From contig CM069769.1 of the NCBI GenBank assembly GCA_036169595.1, positions 2,136,001 to 2,200,000 of the forward strand: a DNA stretch of 64,000 nt, read 5' to 3'. Source of the DNA: Dictyostelium firmibasis. Taxonomy: Eukaryota > Evosea > Eumycetozoa > Dictyosteliales > Dictyosteliaceae. Shown in pieces: positions 1 to 26,041 of the stretch (position 1 is its first letter; every line of letters begins with the position of its first letter). Position numbers and translations under genes: made by a program. The notes beneath the pieces were generated by a model. That model was not told where the DNA came from. It did not search any database and saw only the letters and a list, made by a program, of their open reading frames with translations.

Positions 1-1
1 T

Positions 2-10603
<10,602 letters not shown>

Positions 10604-11299
10604 TTTATGAATATGGATCTTGTAAATTTATCCTTTCAAACAATTGCTAAATATTTATAATAAATAGACAATTTCAAAAAAAAAAAAAAATTATTTATTT
10701 ATTTTTATTTTATTTTTTTTTAATTATTTTTATTTTTATTTTTATTTTTATTTGCAGTTAGTAAAGTTCTTTAATGCATTATTATTTTTTTTTTTTTTTT
10801 TTTTTTTTTTGGAATTTTTGAATTTTTTCAATTTTTTTTATTTTTTTTATAAAAAAAGTCATTTTTTGACTAACCCTTTTTCTGTTGAAATATACAAATA
10901 ATAAATACAATATTTATTATAAAACGTAAGGCAAGAGATCTATAACAAGCAACAAAATTCGTACAAATCGTATTGAATTTATTGCACTATATTTCAAATA
11001 TTTGAAAAAAACCTTTTTTCAATAATTTTCTTTCTGTGATTTTTTTAAACACAAGATTTTTTTATTATTTTCAAAATCAATACCCAATTGAAAGAATAAC
11101 AAAAAAAAAAAAAAAAAAAAAAAAACAAAGAAATAACTATTTAATTGGCAACAATAAATTCAAATAATTGTTTACATTATTATTTCGAAAAAAAAAAAAA
11201 AACAAATTTTATTTTTTTATTTTAAAAAAAGAAATACCTCATTTAGACACAATATCAAATTCAATTCAATAAACCATTTCTTATTTGTATACAAATAAA
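10604..11299. other. Intergenic region between ASH gene and SR/RRM gene
   Basis: AT-rich spacer of homopolymer A and T runs. AATAAA-type signals lie just after the ASH stop. The stretch around 10905-11000 is less simple in composition and could hold the promoter of the downstream gene. No ORF or RNA gene is seen. Confidence 0.7.
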
Positions 11300-12782
11300 A
11301 TGGATAATGATTATAAATACAATAAATTCAAGAATACTCATAAGATTCAAGATAAAAATAAACCTCATCCACCAGCATCAAATCTCTATATTAGGAATAT
11401 TGATAGACCAGTTAATGAAAGAGAATTCCTTGATTTATTTTCAAAGTATGGTAAAATTAAAAATCATTCTATTGTTGAAACTCATCCAAAAGGACCATAT
11501 GCATTTGTCGTAAGTTTTTTTTTTTTTTTTTTTGTTAAATAAAAAAAAAAAAAAATTTAACGTAAAAAATTTTTTTTTTTTTTTTTTCTTTCTTTCTTTT
11601 ATTTTTTTTTTTTTCTTTCTCCTTTCTTTATAGGAATACGAAACACTTGAACAAGCTGATGAAGCAAAAGAAGCATTAAATAAATCAAATTTCAAAGGAA
11701 AAAAATTATTTATTGATTATGCTTCATCTTATAAGAATCCAGCCAAGCCAAATAATTTTAATTATAATTACGACAATGATTCTAATAATGCATCTTCACC
11801 ACCTTCTTCGTCATCAAACAACAACAATAACAACAATAATTACTCAAAGTCATATGATAATAATCATAATAATAATAATAGTTATAATAACAATTCATAT
11901 TTTAGTGCAAGTAGTAACTTTCCAAAATCTCGATTATATGTTGGTGGTTATAGCGAAAATACATCACCAAGTGAATTGTTACAATTGTTTCAAGAAATTG
12001 GTCCAATTATGAAAAGTCATTTTGATGAAAAGAAATACTTTGCATTCATTGAGTATCAATCAAATGAAGATGCTGAAAAAGCAATCGATAAGTATCATCA
12101 ATGGGATTTTCATGGTAAATTTTTAAAGGTTAATTATGCAAATGCACCAGGTGCTCGTGGTTATTCACCATCAAGAGGTAGAACAAGTATGTTATCTTTT
12201 AAAAAAAAACAATAATCTCTCATATCATTAGTTTCAAAAATGTTATGCTTCGAATTTGAAAATATTTCATTATCACTCATTGCATTCATTCGTTCATTCA
12301 TTCATTTATTAATTCATTCACAATTTATGATTTGCAAAAAAATAATTTTTAACAACCCATGGACTAATTCCGAAAATTTTATTTTATTTATTTATTTTTT
12401 AATTAATTATTTCCTCCTTCTTCTTCCATCTTCTAATTTAATTTTATTGTAATTCTCATTAATTAATTTCATTCAATTTATTTAATGTTACCCTTTTTTT
12501 GGTTATAAAAAAATTTTTAATTAAAATTTAAAAGGATCAGTTTCACCAAGTAGAAAAAGATTAAGATACGACAATGATAATGATAGAAGTAGATCAAGAA
12601 GCCCAAATAAATATAACAACTATAGCAATAATGGATATAACAATAACAACAATAATAGTTATTATTCATCTTCTTATTTAAATAATCACAATAACTTTAA
12701 CAAAGAAAGAAGTTCAAGCAGAGATGGTAATTATAACAACAATAGTAATGGTTATAACAATAATTACAATAGAAACAACAAC

Positions 12783-12828
<46 letters not shown>

Positions 12829-13148
12829 GTAATAATAATAACAATAATAATAATAATTTAAGAAACTCTTCAAATTATGTTGGTAGAAGCAGAGAAAGAA
12901 GTAAAAGTCCATCAAACGGAATGGTTAATAGTTCATCAAGTCGTGGTAGATCAAGATCCAGAAGTAATTCAAGATCGAGAGTAACTCCAACAAAGGATTC
13001 GAATCATTATCATAATAATAACTATAATAATAGTTTTAAAAATAATAATAACAATAACAATAATAATAATAATTATAGAAGAAATACAATTGGTGGTTAT
13101 AATAATAGCAACTATAACAACAATAATAATTATAATAATAAATCTTAC

Positions 13149-13202
<54 letters not shown>

Positions 13203-13205
13203 CAC

Positions 13206-13248
<43 letters not shown>

Positions 13249-13767
13249 GTGGCAATAAAAGATATAGCTATGGTAATAATAGTAATGGATATCATTATAA
13301 TAATTCAAATGATGATAAAGGAAGAGAAAGGGAAAGAGATGGAGATAGAGATAGATCAAGAACAAGATCTAAATCAAGAAATAATGAAAAATCAATTTCT
13401 TCAACCTCAACCTCAACCTCAACCAATGTAAATAGTAGTAGATTAATTAATAACTCAGCTGATGATTTTGACTCTGGCAAGAGACAACTTTCAATTTTGT
13501 CAAATGATACCATTAGTGATGCTCCATCAATTTCTTTAACTAAAACAAGTAGTAGTCTCGATGATGATGACGATTTCATTGCCAATAAATCCGATAACGA
13601 AGATAGAGATAAAGATTATGGTAATAATAGTAATAACGATTTGGGTTACAACGAAAACAATAATAATAGCAATGATTATGATGATAATCATAGTAGTAAC
13701 AATGATAATAATGATAATAATGTTAGAAATGATTATGATGATGATAATAATGATAATGATAATAATA

Positions 13768-13800
<33 letters not shown>

Positions 13801-14369
13801 ATAATAATAATAATAATAGTAATAAGGATGATTACGAAAACAATAACAATATTATAAACAATAATGATGAAGATAACAGTGGAATTTATGAAGATTTTGA
13901 TGATATGAATATTGAAGTTAAATCTGTTATCTATGATCCAAATCCAGTTATTGATGAAAATCAACAAGAAAATGATCAAATGAAAGATGAAAATGACCAA
14001 GAAAATAATGATGATAATAACAACACCACCAACAATACCAATTTCGATAATGAAGATAGTGAAAACAAAGATAAACTCGAAACAACTGATATGTCAGTTG
14101 ATTCTAATAAAGATCTTGAGTCAACAGAACAAAAGAAAGATACTCAGCATAATGAAGAACCTTCACAAAATTTAAATCAATTTGGAAGTACAAACACTAC
14201 GCCAATTATTTCAGAAACTAAAATTGATTCATCATCTTTGTCAAGCGTTCTTGAAAAAGTTAATGAAAAAAACGAAAAATCTGTTGAATCTTTAATATCA
14301 TCATTGCCATCAACCACCCCAATAACTGCCACGGTTACAACCCCAGTCACTTCATCAACAAACACCTCA

Positions 14370-14430
<61 letters not shown>

Positions 14431-15470
14431 GTAATAGTAATAATAATAGTAAATCCAATGAAAATAGAGTATCAAATAGAAACACTGGTAATAATAATAT
14501 TAATAATAGTCAGCAATCGGATTTAACAAGTGATTTTAATAAATTTAAAGAATTAATTACAAAGAGTAATTTTTCATTGATGACCGAGATTCAAAAGAAG
14601 AATAGTTCGCATAGTAAGAATTCAGAAAACAAGAGAAAAGAGATGGATTCATTAAAGAATGAAGTGTACAATTTGAAAAAGGATACATTGGGAAAACATG
14701 ATTATCTATGGAAGAAATCAGAGAGTGAAATGGATAAGAGATTCGGATTGTTAGACAAAAAACTGAATGAAGATATCATAAAGAGAATGAGCAATTTCGA
14801 AAACCGTATCATGGATGGTTTTTCTTCATTACTCGATAACGTTCAAGGTCAATTGGGTTCATTTAAATCTGATATTCAACAATTAAAGAGTGATGTTCGT
14901 TCGATTGAATCAAATCAAAACTTCAAATTGGAACAAATAATGGTGGAAATTAAAAATCTCAAAGGTACAATTGGTGCCAATGCAACCACTTCTTATAATA
15001 ATCATATGTATACAAGTGATAGCTTTTCCAAATTGTTTGACAACGTTAAAAAGATTGGTGATGATGTTCAACAACAAAAACTTAATCTACAATCGAATCA
15101 ACAAAATAATCAACAATCTGGCCAACAATCATCTGGCCAACAAAATAGTTCAAACTCCACCTCAAACTCTAATGTAGGTGGAGCCTTTATGAAAAAACTT
15201 TATCCTATTGATGCTTTATCAAATAAAATCTTTAGTGTTGAGAGTAAACTAGACAACTTGGAATCATTCATGTCCGATTTCAAAAATGATATCGTTAGTC
15301 AAGTTCAAAATGCAATTTCAACCTCAAATAGTGGCAATAATAATAATGCCAATAGTATGGATACCTCCAAGGATCAAATTACCTCTTCATTAAGTGATGA
15401 GGAAACTACTCCAACTCCAACTCCAAAAAGACCTGGTAGAATACCAAGAAAATTAAAAAATAAAGATTAA
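11300..15470 (+). CDS. Two-RRM SR-type RNA-binding protein with Asn-rich tail and coiled coil
   Basis: Spliced model: exons 11300-11509, 11634-12186 and 12535-15470, giving 1232 residues. The ATG at 11300 follows an A-rich leader. RRM1 (about residues 28-105) has RNP-like 'NLYIRNID' and, across intron 1, 'YAFVEYE'. RRM2 (about 167-240) has 'RLYVGGY' and 'YFAFIEYQ'. An Arg/Ser region follows ('SPSRKR', 'RSRSRSP', 'RGRSRSRSNSRSR'), then Asn- and Asp-rich low complexity, and a heptad-like coiled coil at about 925-1065. The tail ends in a basic 'KRPGRIPRKLKNKD'. The two RRMs plus RS region are typical of SR splicing factors acting in the nucleus; the 900-residue tail is unusual. Intron 2 (348 nt) is long for this genome and, if retained, ends the protein at 12215, eleven codons past the splice site. 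The splice joins keep phase and frame 12537-15470 is open throughout, which supports a single gene. Confidence 0.82.
12187..12534 (+). other. Long intron 2 of the SR/RRM gene, possible retained intron
   Basis: Donor GTATGT at 12187 and acceptor AAAAG at 12533-12534. At 348 nt it is several times the usual intron size here. The part 12240-12450 is less A/T-monotonous, with repeated 'attcattcattc'. Retention would give a short protein with both RRMs and 11 extra residues, a pattern like SR-protein self-regulation. The regulatory role is inference. Confidence 0.6.
13148..13251 (+). repeat. AAT tract coding polyasparagine in the SR/RRM tail
   Basis: Around 34 AAT codons with one CAC. Similar shorter tracts in the same exon are at about 12776-12856, 13770-13820 and 14370-14445. 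Confidence 0.93.
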
Positions 15471-15668
15471 TCCAAAATTGGAATTATAAAATTTAAATAA
15501 AAAAAAAAACTTGTTCGTTTTTGGGAATGAAAATTTTCATTTATTTTTATTTTTTTTGAATTTAATTTTAAATTTTTTTTTATTTTTTGGTATTTTTTTT
15601 TTTTTATTTTTTTTTATTTTATAATTTTCAACAATTGTTATTAATCCCAACTTACATTTGTATAATAA

Positions 15669-17111
<1,443 letters not shown>

Positions 17112-17906
17112 TAACTTTAAAAAATAAAAATAAATACTAATTTAAAAATTGAAAATAAAATTGAGTGTAAAAAAAAAAAAAAAACTAACACTAAATAGAA
17201 ATTATTATTAACAATAATAAATAAAATTATAATAATAAAAATAGTCTAATCACTTTTATTAATATTTTTTAATGATAATAAAAACAAAAAATTATAAAAA
17301 TAACTACTATGTAATAAAAAGGAAAAAAAAATAGTATAGAAAGGAAAATATTTTTTTAAAATGTAATTTAATAAAAAAAAAAAAAATAAAGAACCGTTTT
17401 ATGGTGAATATTGATTGTGGGGTTAAAGTGGTTGAAAAAATATTGTTAAGTGATTTTCTTTTAAAACTCAAATTGTGATTTAATCTTTCAATCAAAACAA
17501 CACATCGTGTGTTTGATTTTGTGTGTGTTATACATTTCTACCACAAAATGTGTCAAACTCAAACTAATATCATTGATTTCTTTGCCATCTTGTATTCCTT
17601 TCGAATAAAATTATAATGATAAGTTATAACTACCAATTGAATAACTCTACAAAATACAAGAAATGATTACCATTCTCACAAAAACCAATCACCTTTAAAA
17701 AGATTCAAAACTACTTTTTTTTATCTTTTTTTTTTTTTTTTTCTTTTTTTTTTATTTTTTAATTTTATTTTTTATAAATAAAAATAAAAATTATTATTTT
17801 GGAAAAGAATTTAATACTTTTGTTTTTATTATTCGAATAATAAAAATATCAAAAAATAATAAGATAAAAATAAAAAGAAAAATAAAAAAGAAAAAAAAAA
17901 ACAAAA
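17112..17906. other. Intergenic region after NKAP gene
   Basis: A/T-rich spacer with polyadenylation-like AATAAA motifs near 17140. The stretch 17395-17600 is richer in G and C and contains an imperfect inverted repeat, 'gtttga...tcaaac', at about 17511-17557 around GT/CA-rich sequence. No convincing ORF is present. It could be promoter sequence or a small RNA, but nothing identifies it. Confidence 0.5.
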
Positions 17907-18143
17907 ATGGGAGAAAATATGGAAATTCAAAAGGATAATAATAATGAATGTATTAAAAATAAAAATGATATTATTTCACTAGATGTTTCAAGAGAAAGTG
18001 GTAGTGATATCAAAGAAATTAAAAAAGAAAAATTAACAGTTTCAATGTGTATTAAAAAAAATTGTCTTCTAATATTTGCCTGTATATTAATAATGATTAC
18101 ATTAGTTGTAATCATTGTAGTTTTTTCAAGAGTTAGAAAGTAA
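17907..18143 (+). CDS. Small single-pass membrane protein
   Basis: An ORF of 78 residues preceded by an A-rich leader (typical start context here) and followed by AT-rich 3' sequence. The first 45 residues are polar and charged. Residues about 52-73 form one hydrophobic segment ('LLIFACILIMITLVVIIVVF'), followed by a short basic end 'SRVRK'. By the positive-inside rule it is tail-anchored or type II. No family is recognised. It lies 385 nt upstream of a decayed gene for a probably secreted or lumenal protein, so it may be the surviving N-terminus of one former gene. Whether it is expressed cannot be told. Confidence 0.55.
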   Translation: MGENMEIQKDNNNECIKNKNDIISLDVSRESGSDIKEIKKEKLTVSMCIKKNCLLIFACILIMITLVVIIVVFSRVRK

Positions 18144-18528
18144 TCCCCTCCTAAATATAAAAGAAAAAATCAAAATGAACTGTATTATATGTAAAATAAA
18201 AAATTAAAATAAAAAAAAAATTGTAATTTTCGAATTTGAAAAACAATAGTATAAATTCCCCTTTAACAATTTTTTTAAAAATACTATAAAAGGACAAAAA
18301 AATTTTAAAAAGAATTATTGATTTTTCTTTAGAAATTTCTATTTATTAAAAAAAAATTGTATTCAATATTATAATTTTTTTTTTAGTTATTATTGTTATT
18401 GAAGAAAAAAAAATGTGTAAAAAAATTTTAAAAAAAATAAAATTATTTTATTTTAAATTTAAAACTTGTAAAGTATTTAAATTTTACTCCAAAAAATTAA
18501 AATAATAGTGATAATAATAATAAAACTA
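18144..18528. other. AT-rich spacer
   Basis: No ORF, repeat family or RNA gene is seen between the small membrane protein and the decayed gene. Confidence 0.6.
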
Positions 18529-19601
<1,073 letters not shown>

Positions 19602-19667
19602 TATTTCAAAAACAAAAAATACCTTTTAAAAAAAATAAAAAAAAATAAAAAAAAATAAAAACACCAA

Positions 19668-19698
<31 letters not shown>

Positions 19699-19759
19699 GA
19701 AAACTTTTTTTCTTTTTTTATTTTTATCTTTTTTTTTTTTTTTTTTTTAATTAAATAAA

Positions 19760-20773
19760 ATGTCAAAATTTTCGAAATTATCAAGTAAATATATAATACC
19801 ATCATTACAAAGTAATACAATTATTGGTAATTTAGGGCAAAATAGTGCATCGATTAGCAATGTTGTAGTTGAAAGTAGTAAATTAAGTTCAGGTTCAAGT
19901 GGGTATTATACAGGTGGTCATTATGGAGGAGCACCACCACCACAATATTGGGGCTTAGGAGCAGGAGCAGGTTCAATGCATTCAGATCCATATAGAATGA
20001 AAGCAACAACTATTTTATCAGTTAGAAGAAATGGTAAAGTTGTTATTATTGGTGATGGTCAAGTTACACTTGGTCATTCTATAGTTAAACCAAATGCAAA
20101 AAAGATTAGAAAGTTAGCTGATGGTAAGATCATTGCAGGCTTTGCAGGATCTGTTGCTGACGCATTCACACTCTTTGAATTGTTGGAGAGAAAGTTGACA
20201 GAACATCGTGGTTTACTCTTAAAGAGTTGTGTTGAATTAGCACAACAATGGAGAACTGATAAATATTATAGAAGATTGGAAGCATCATTAATCGTAGCCG
20301 ATAAAGATATAACATTAAATATTGATGGTAATGGTGACGTTTTAGAACCAAACGATGGTATTCTTGCTATTGGTAGTGGTGGTGATTTTGCATTATCCGC
20401 AGCTCGTGCCCTCTTAACCGTACCAGATTTAGATCCTGAAGAAATAGCAAGAAGATCAATGAAAATCGCAGCTGATATTTGTATCTACACAAATCATAAT
20501 TTCATCTTAGAAGTAATCGATAATAATGAAACTTCTACCGCTGAAAACAAAGATAGCAACATAAATCCAATCATTGGTGGTGAAACAACAAATGATTCAA
20601 ATAATACAACAAATACAAATTCAATCACTGATTCAATAACTTCCTCAACTTTATCAACAACCTCTTTCCCTGATCAAACTCAACAACAACAACAACAACA
20701 ACAACAAAATCCTACTACCACAACAACTAATCCTATTACAAATGAAACTGAATCTTCAAATCCTAACCAATAA
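19760..20773 (+). CDS. hslV: HslV-type threonine protease, probably mitochondrial
   Basis: Single-exon ORF of 337 residues. Residues about 82-255 match the whole length of bacterial HslV (ClpQ): '[20 protein letters not shown]', '[20 protein letters not shown]', '[10 protein letters not shown]' and '[10 protein letters not shown]'. HslV is the peptidase ring of the HslUV ATP-dependent protease, related to proteasome beta subunits. Its nucleophile is the N-terminal Thr of the mature chain, here most likely Thr83. The conserved Lys and GDG follow. The first 80 residues are absent from bacterial HslV, have basic and Ser-rich features and would be removed on maturation; this suits a mitochondrial presequence plus propeptide. 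A Thr/Asn/Gln-rich C-terminal tail (about 260-337) is lineage-specific. No HslU ATPase gene is in the window. Confidence 0.93.
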   Translation: MSKFSKLSSKYIIPSLQSNTIIGNLGQNSASISNVVVESSKLSSGSSGYYTGGHYGGAPPPQYWGLGAGAGSMHSDPYRMKATTILSVRRNGKVVIIGDGQVTLGHSIVKPNAKKIRKLADGKIIAGFAGSVADAFTLFELLERKLTEHRGLLLKSCVELAQQWRTDKYYRRLEASLIVADKDITLNIDGNGDVLEPNDGILAIGSGGDFALSAARALLTVPDLDPEEIARRSMKIAADICIYTNHNFILEVIDNNETSTAENKDSNINPIIGGETTNDSNNTTNTNSITDSITSSTLSTTSFPDQTQQQQQQQQQNPTTTTTNPITNETESSNPNQ

Positions 20774-21670
20774 ATTTTTTCTCTTCTTTTTTTTTTTATA
20801 TATATATATATAATTTTAAAAAAAAAAATAAAAAAAAAGAAAAAAAATTATAATCTATATATCTTTTGATTAAATTCATTGATTACTTTTTTTCTTTTTT
20901 TTTTTTTTTTATTTTTTATTCAAAATAAAATATTATTTTTTTATTATTTTTATATTTTATCATCTTGCAAATTTTGTTGATATCAAAACTTTTATTTTTA
21001 TTTATTAAATAATAATTTTTTTGTTTTATTTATTTAATTTTTTTTTTTTTTTTATTATTAATAAAAATAGAAGTGTACACTCAATTGGAGAATTCTATTC
21101 ACTACTTTTTTTTTATATTTTTCATCCATTTTTATATTTTTGTGTTGACACACATAGTTGTGTTTGTGTTTTAAAAACTTTTTCTCACATCGATAACCCC
21201 TATAATAGGAGTAATAATAAAAATAATAATTGAAATAATTAATTTAAATTCACCATAAATACATATAACACCCTAAAAAAAATGTAAAGTTTTTCACATA
21301 CAAACACACACACACTAACACTCACTCACACAAACAAACACACACCCACATTTCTAATTTAAATTATTTTTCAAAATTGATATAATTTTTTAATTATTTT
21401 TATTTTATTATTTTTTTTTTAAATAATTACCAAAATAATTAACTTACTTTTATGTATATTATTTTAATTATTATTTAATTTTAAAAAAAAAAAATTTTAA
21501 AAAAAAATAGTATTATATTTTTTAATTTAAAAATTTTTATCATTTATATTAATACACACAACATATTTCTATAATATATATATATATAATCAAAAATTAA
21601 AATTTATTATTTTTTTTATAAAATAATAGTAATAATAAAAATATAAATTAGAAAGAATAAAAAAAAAATT
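20774..21670. other. Intergenic region with CA-rich segment
   Basis: A/T homopolymers with a CA-rich simple segment at about 21293-21350 and short TA runs (20795-20812, 21570-21588). The ORF-like stretch 21021-21233 is low-complexity Phe/Ile sequence and is not taken as a gene. Promoter elements for the downstream coiled-coil gene are presumably here but none is identifiable. Confidence 0.6.
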
Positions 21671-22592
21671 ATGACAGAAGAAAATAGTAATAAAGAAGAA
21701 ATCTTAATTGATGAAGATGATGAATTTTTAGGAATTTATCATTTAAGCAAAGAAGAATTAATTGATACAATTAGAGATATTAGAGAGGAATATTTTGAAT
21801 TACAAGAGGATCATAGTAAATTAGAAGAACGTTATAAAGATAGATTAAAAGAGATTGAATTTAATCGTAAACTATTGACCGAGAGAGAGGATCTTTTGTT
21901 ACAATTACAGTGGGATCCAAATCAAGATACATCATATTTTCAACAAATGGGAACATCAGATAGTAATCAAGCAAATGAATTGAAAATGAAAGCGTTAATG
22001 GATCAAATGAGAGTAATGGAGCGTGGTATTTTCGAACGTGATGAAAAGATTAAACAAATGGAGAAGGTTATAGAAACATTCACTCTTCAACAGATAAATA
22101 GTGGATTATCACCACCAACACAAATCATCTATCCACAATTCAATACCATTAGACAACAACAACAACTATACTCTGCAAGTGAACCAAATTCTGCCACTAC
22201 CACTCCAGTCAAAGGTTCATTGGTTAATAAACTTTCACAATCCTCTTCGACTGTTGATGCTGGTGTTTTGTCAACTGCTGACGCTCCTAATACCTTTATT
22301 CCAATCTCAAAGTATCCATTACCAAGAGAAGCTTCAACTTTATTTGACTCTTCAAATTCACCACCACCATCAACAACTGTAAACATAGTTTCAGCAACAC
22401 AACCTTTAAATAGATCAACAAGCTTTTGGCAATCACCAAAAGCTTACGTTTCAAATCTTTTAGGATTATCATCAACTGATCAAGTCTCTAAAAAAGATAA
22501 TGATGAAAATGATAAGCCTATTGAATCAGAAGATTCTGAAATTTATGAAATTGATTCAAAACCAAATGTTATACCATCATCTTCTGCTATTA

Positions 22593-22600
<8 letters not shown>
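21671..22600 (+). CDS. Acidic coiled-coil protein, function unknown
   Basis: Single-exon ORF of 309 residues beginning after an A-rich leader. The N-terminus is acidic ('LIDEDDEFLGIYHLSKEEL'). Residues about 27-80 form a strong coiled coil ('IRDIREEYFELQEDHSKLEE', 'RLKEIEFNRKLLTEREDLL'). A second helical segment is at about 103-145. The rest is Ser/Thr/Pro-rich and probably disordered, with an acidic cluster near the end. The first 145 residues look conserved in style, suggesting a scaffold or adaptor, but I do not recognise the family. No signal peptide or membrane segment is seen. Confidence 0.8.
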
Positions 22601-22623
<23 letters not shown>

Positions 22624-22739
22624 CAATAACACTACTATTTCTTTTATAACAATACTAAAAATAATAAAAATTTTTTTTTTTTTTGTTTTTTTTATGAAAA
22701 AAAAAAAAAAAAATATTTGAAAAATTAAAGGGGTTCTCA

Positions 22740-22770
<31 letters not shown>

Positions 22771-22800
22771 AATTTATTTTAAATATTTTAAAAAAAAAAT

Positions 22801-24138
<1,338 letters not shown>

Positions 24139-24217
24139 AATAAAACTGATTAAAAATAGATAGATTATATAATATAAAAATTTTTTTTTTTTTTTTTAAG
24201 ATTATTTTATTTTTAGT

Positions 24218-24493
24218 TTAAACTTGAATAATAGGATTAAACCTATAAGAAGTTGTTGAAGTTTCAGATTGATTTGATTTTTCAAAACATCCAAATGAAC
24301 AAAAATGTTGAATGCTAAAGTATCTTTCCCGTGATAAAATTGGAATTGAATCTTTATGACAATTAAAACAAGAATATGATGCACATCTTTTCTTTGAAGA
24401 ATGGTGACGATGATGACGATGATGAATATTTTCTCCACCAAATGATGATGATGATGATGCTGATGCTGATGATCTGTTTGATGTGGTTGACAT
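24218..24493 (-). CDS. Small FCS-like zinc-finger protein
   Basis: Minus-strand ORF of 91 residues, convergent with the DXO gene 79 bp away. A Ser- and His-rich N-terminus (residues 1-33) is followed by a compact Cys motif, C-x2-C-x19-C-x3-C (residues about 42-69: 'CFNCHKDSIPIL' then 'HFCSFGC'). The 'FCS..C' closing half and its spacing resemble the FCS-like (FLZ) and MYM-type treble-clef zinc fingers, which usually mediate protein contacts. The upstream region is AT-rich and the ATG has an A-rich leader on the minus strand. The ORF is short, but the well-placed cysteines and absence of simple-repeat origin make it credible. The partner and pathway are unknown. Confidence 0.65.
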   Translation of the reverse strand: MSTTSNRSSASASSSSSFGGENIHHRHHRHHSSKKRCASYSCFNCHKDSIPILSRERYFSIQHFCSFGCFEKSNQSETSTTSYRFNPIIQV

Positions 24494-26041
24494 TTTAATT
24501 TTAAAATTTGGTTTTTTATTATTATTAATTTTGTATTTTATTTATTTAATTTTCTTTTCTTTTTTTCTTTTTTCTTTTTTTTTTTTTTTGATGACTTGTA
24601 TTGAATATTTATAGTTTTTATTTTTTTTTATATAAAATTCGAATCAATTATTAATTAATAGTATTATTTTTTAACCAACAGAAAATGAAGATGAAATATC
24701 AATAATATTTTTTATTATTATATTTTTATTTTTACTATTTAACTGCGGTATCGGATGATTCATTTAAAAATGTTGTAATAGTTAAAAAAATTGTTTCTTT
24801 TTTTTGTTGTTTTTTTTTTTTTTTCTTAGAGAAAAATTTTTAGTTATTTATATATATTATGAGTGTTTTTATTTAATATTAAATAAAAAAAATAAAAAAA
24901 TTTTTTAAAAAAAAATGAGAAATATTTTAAATTAAAAAATTAAAAAAGATGAGAAAAAAAATGAGAAAAAAAAGAGATACAAACCTCAATTTTTTTTTTT
25001 TTTGAGAATTTTTGGTGGTCTGAAACCGGTAATTACAACTTTCATAGTTTTTTTTTATTTTTTCATTAAAAAACCTACCAGTAATAAAAAAAATAAGTTT
25101 AGATGTTCCCAAAATAGAATCATTTTAAAACAAAACAATCTATTAAAACATATTATTTTTATTATTTTTTATTTTTTTTTTTTTTTAGTCAAAATGAATC
25201 AGATTAATTTATTTTTTATTTTTTTTTTTATAAAATTAAAAAAATAAAAAAAAATTAAGCAAATTTTTTAATATTAAGGATGAAACATTTTCTTATCTTA
25301 CTGTATGACCAAAGAAAAATATTTTACTCACCAAATTTTTTTTAAAAAAAATAAGGCATAAATAACCCTGATTTTTTAGTATATTGTATGATGATGGTTT
25401 GCATATTGAACAACTAAAAAATAAAAAGTTATAATAAAATATTTAAGATGATTTAATAAATAATTAACAAAATAAATACAAAAATAATAATATATATGCG
25501 TTTTTTTTTTTTTTTTTTTTTTTTTATAAAAAAATTTAAATTAAAATGTGCTTCAAACAACCCAATAGATTTACAGTTGTTTTTTTTATTTTATTTAATG
25601 TTTTTTTTTAGAAAAAAAAATATGTTTGAAATATAAAAATTAACCTTATTGTTATATCAAACATCCAAAAAAATAGAATTCGTTTAGTTTATTTATTTCT
25701 TTTTATCTTTTGTATTTATTTTACAAAAAAATTGAAATATTGAACAACCAAAAAAACCCTTTATAGTTTTTGAATAAAAATTATTATTAATATCTTTTCA
25801 AAAATAGTATTCAAAAAAATTATGGACACTTTTTTTCCTACTGTTTTATTTCATTTATTTTATTTTATTTATTTTTTTTTTTTTTTTTAAATTTTTTCAA
25901 ATAAAAAAAAAAATAAAAAAAATAAAAAAAATTAAATAAAAAAAAATTTTAATAGTTTTATTCATCAAAAAAGGTTGAATATTATTACACAAGAATATTA
26001 TTTAAGTAAATAGCTTAAAAAAAAAAAAAAAAAAAAAAAAA
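24494..26041. other. Intergenic region, no gene seen
   Basis: About 1.5 kb of A/T homopolymers with a few mixed patches (24725-24775, 25270-25420, 25540-25860). The open frame 25002-25247 is Phe/Ile/Lys low complexity and crosses T-runs; it is not accepted. The start of the dihydroxyacetone kinase gene is preceded by an A run. Confidence 0.6.

Noticed and set aside
21021-21233. ORF in the spacer before the coiled-coil gene
   Set aside because: Begins in T-runs, low complexity, no leader context or domain.
25002-25247. Possible small gene in the 24.5-26.0 kb spacer
   Set aside because: Composition is Phe/Ile/Lys from T and A runs; it spans homopolymers and has no domain or gene-like codon use.
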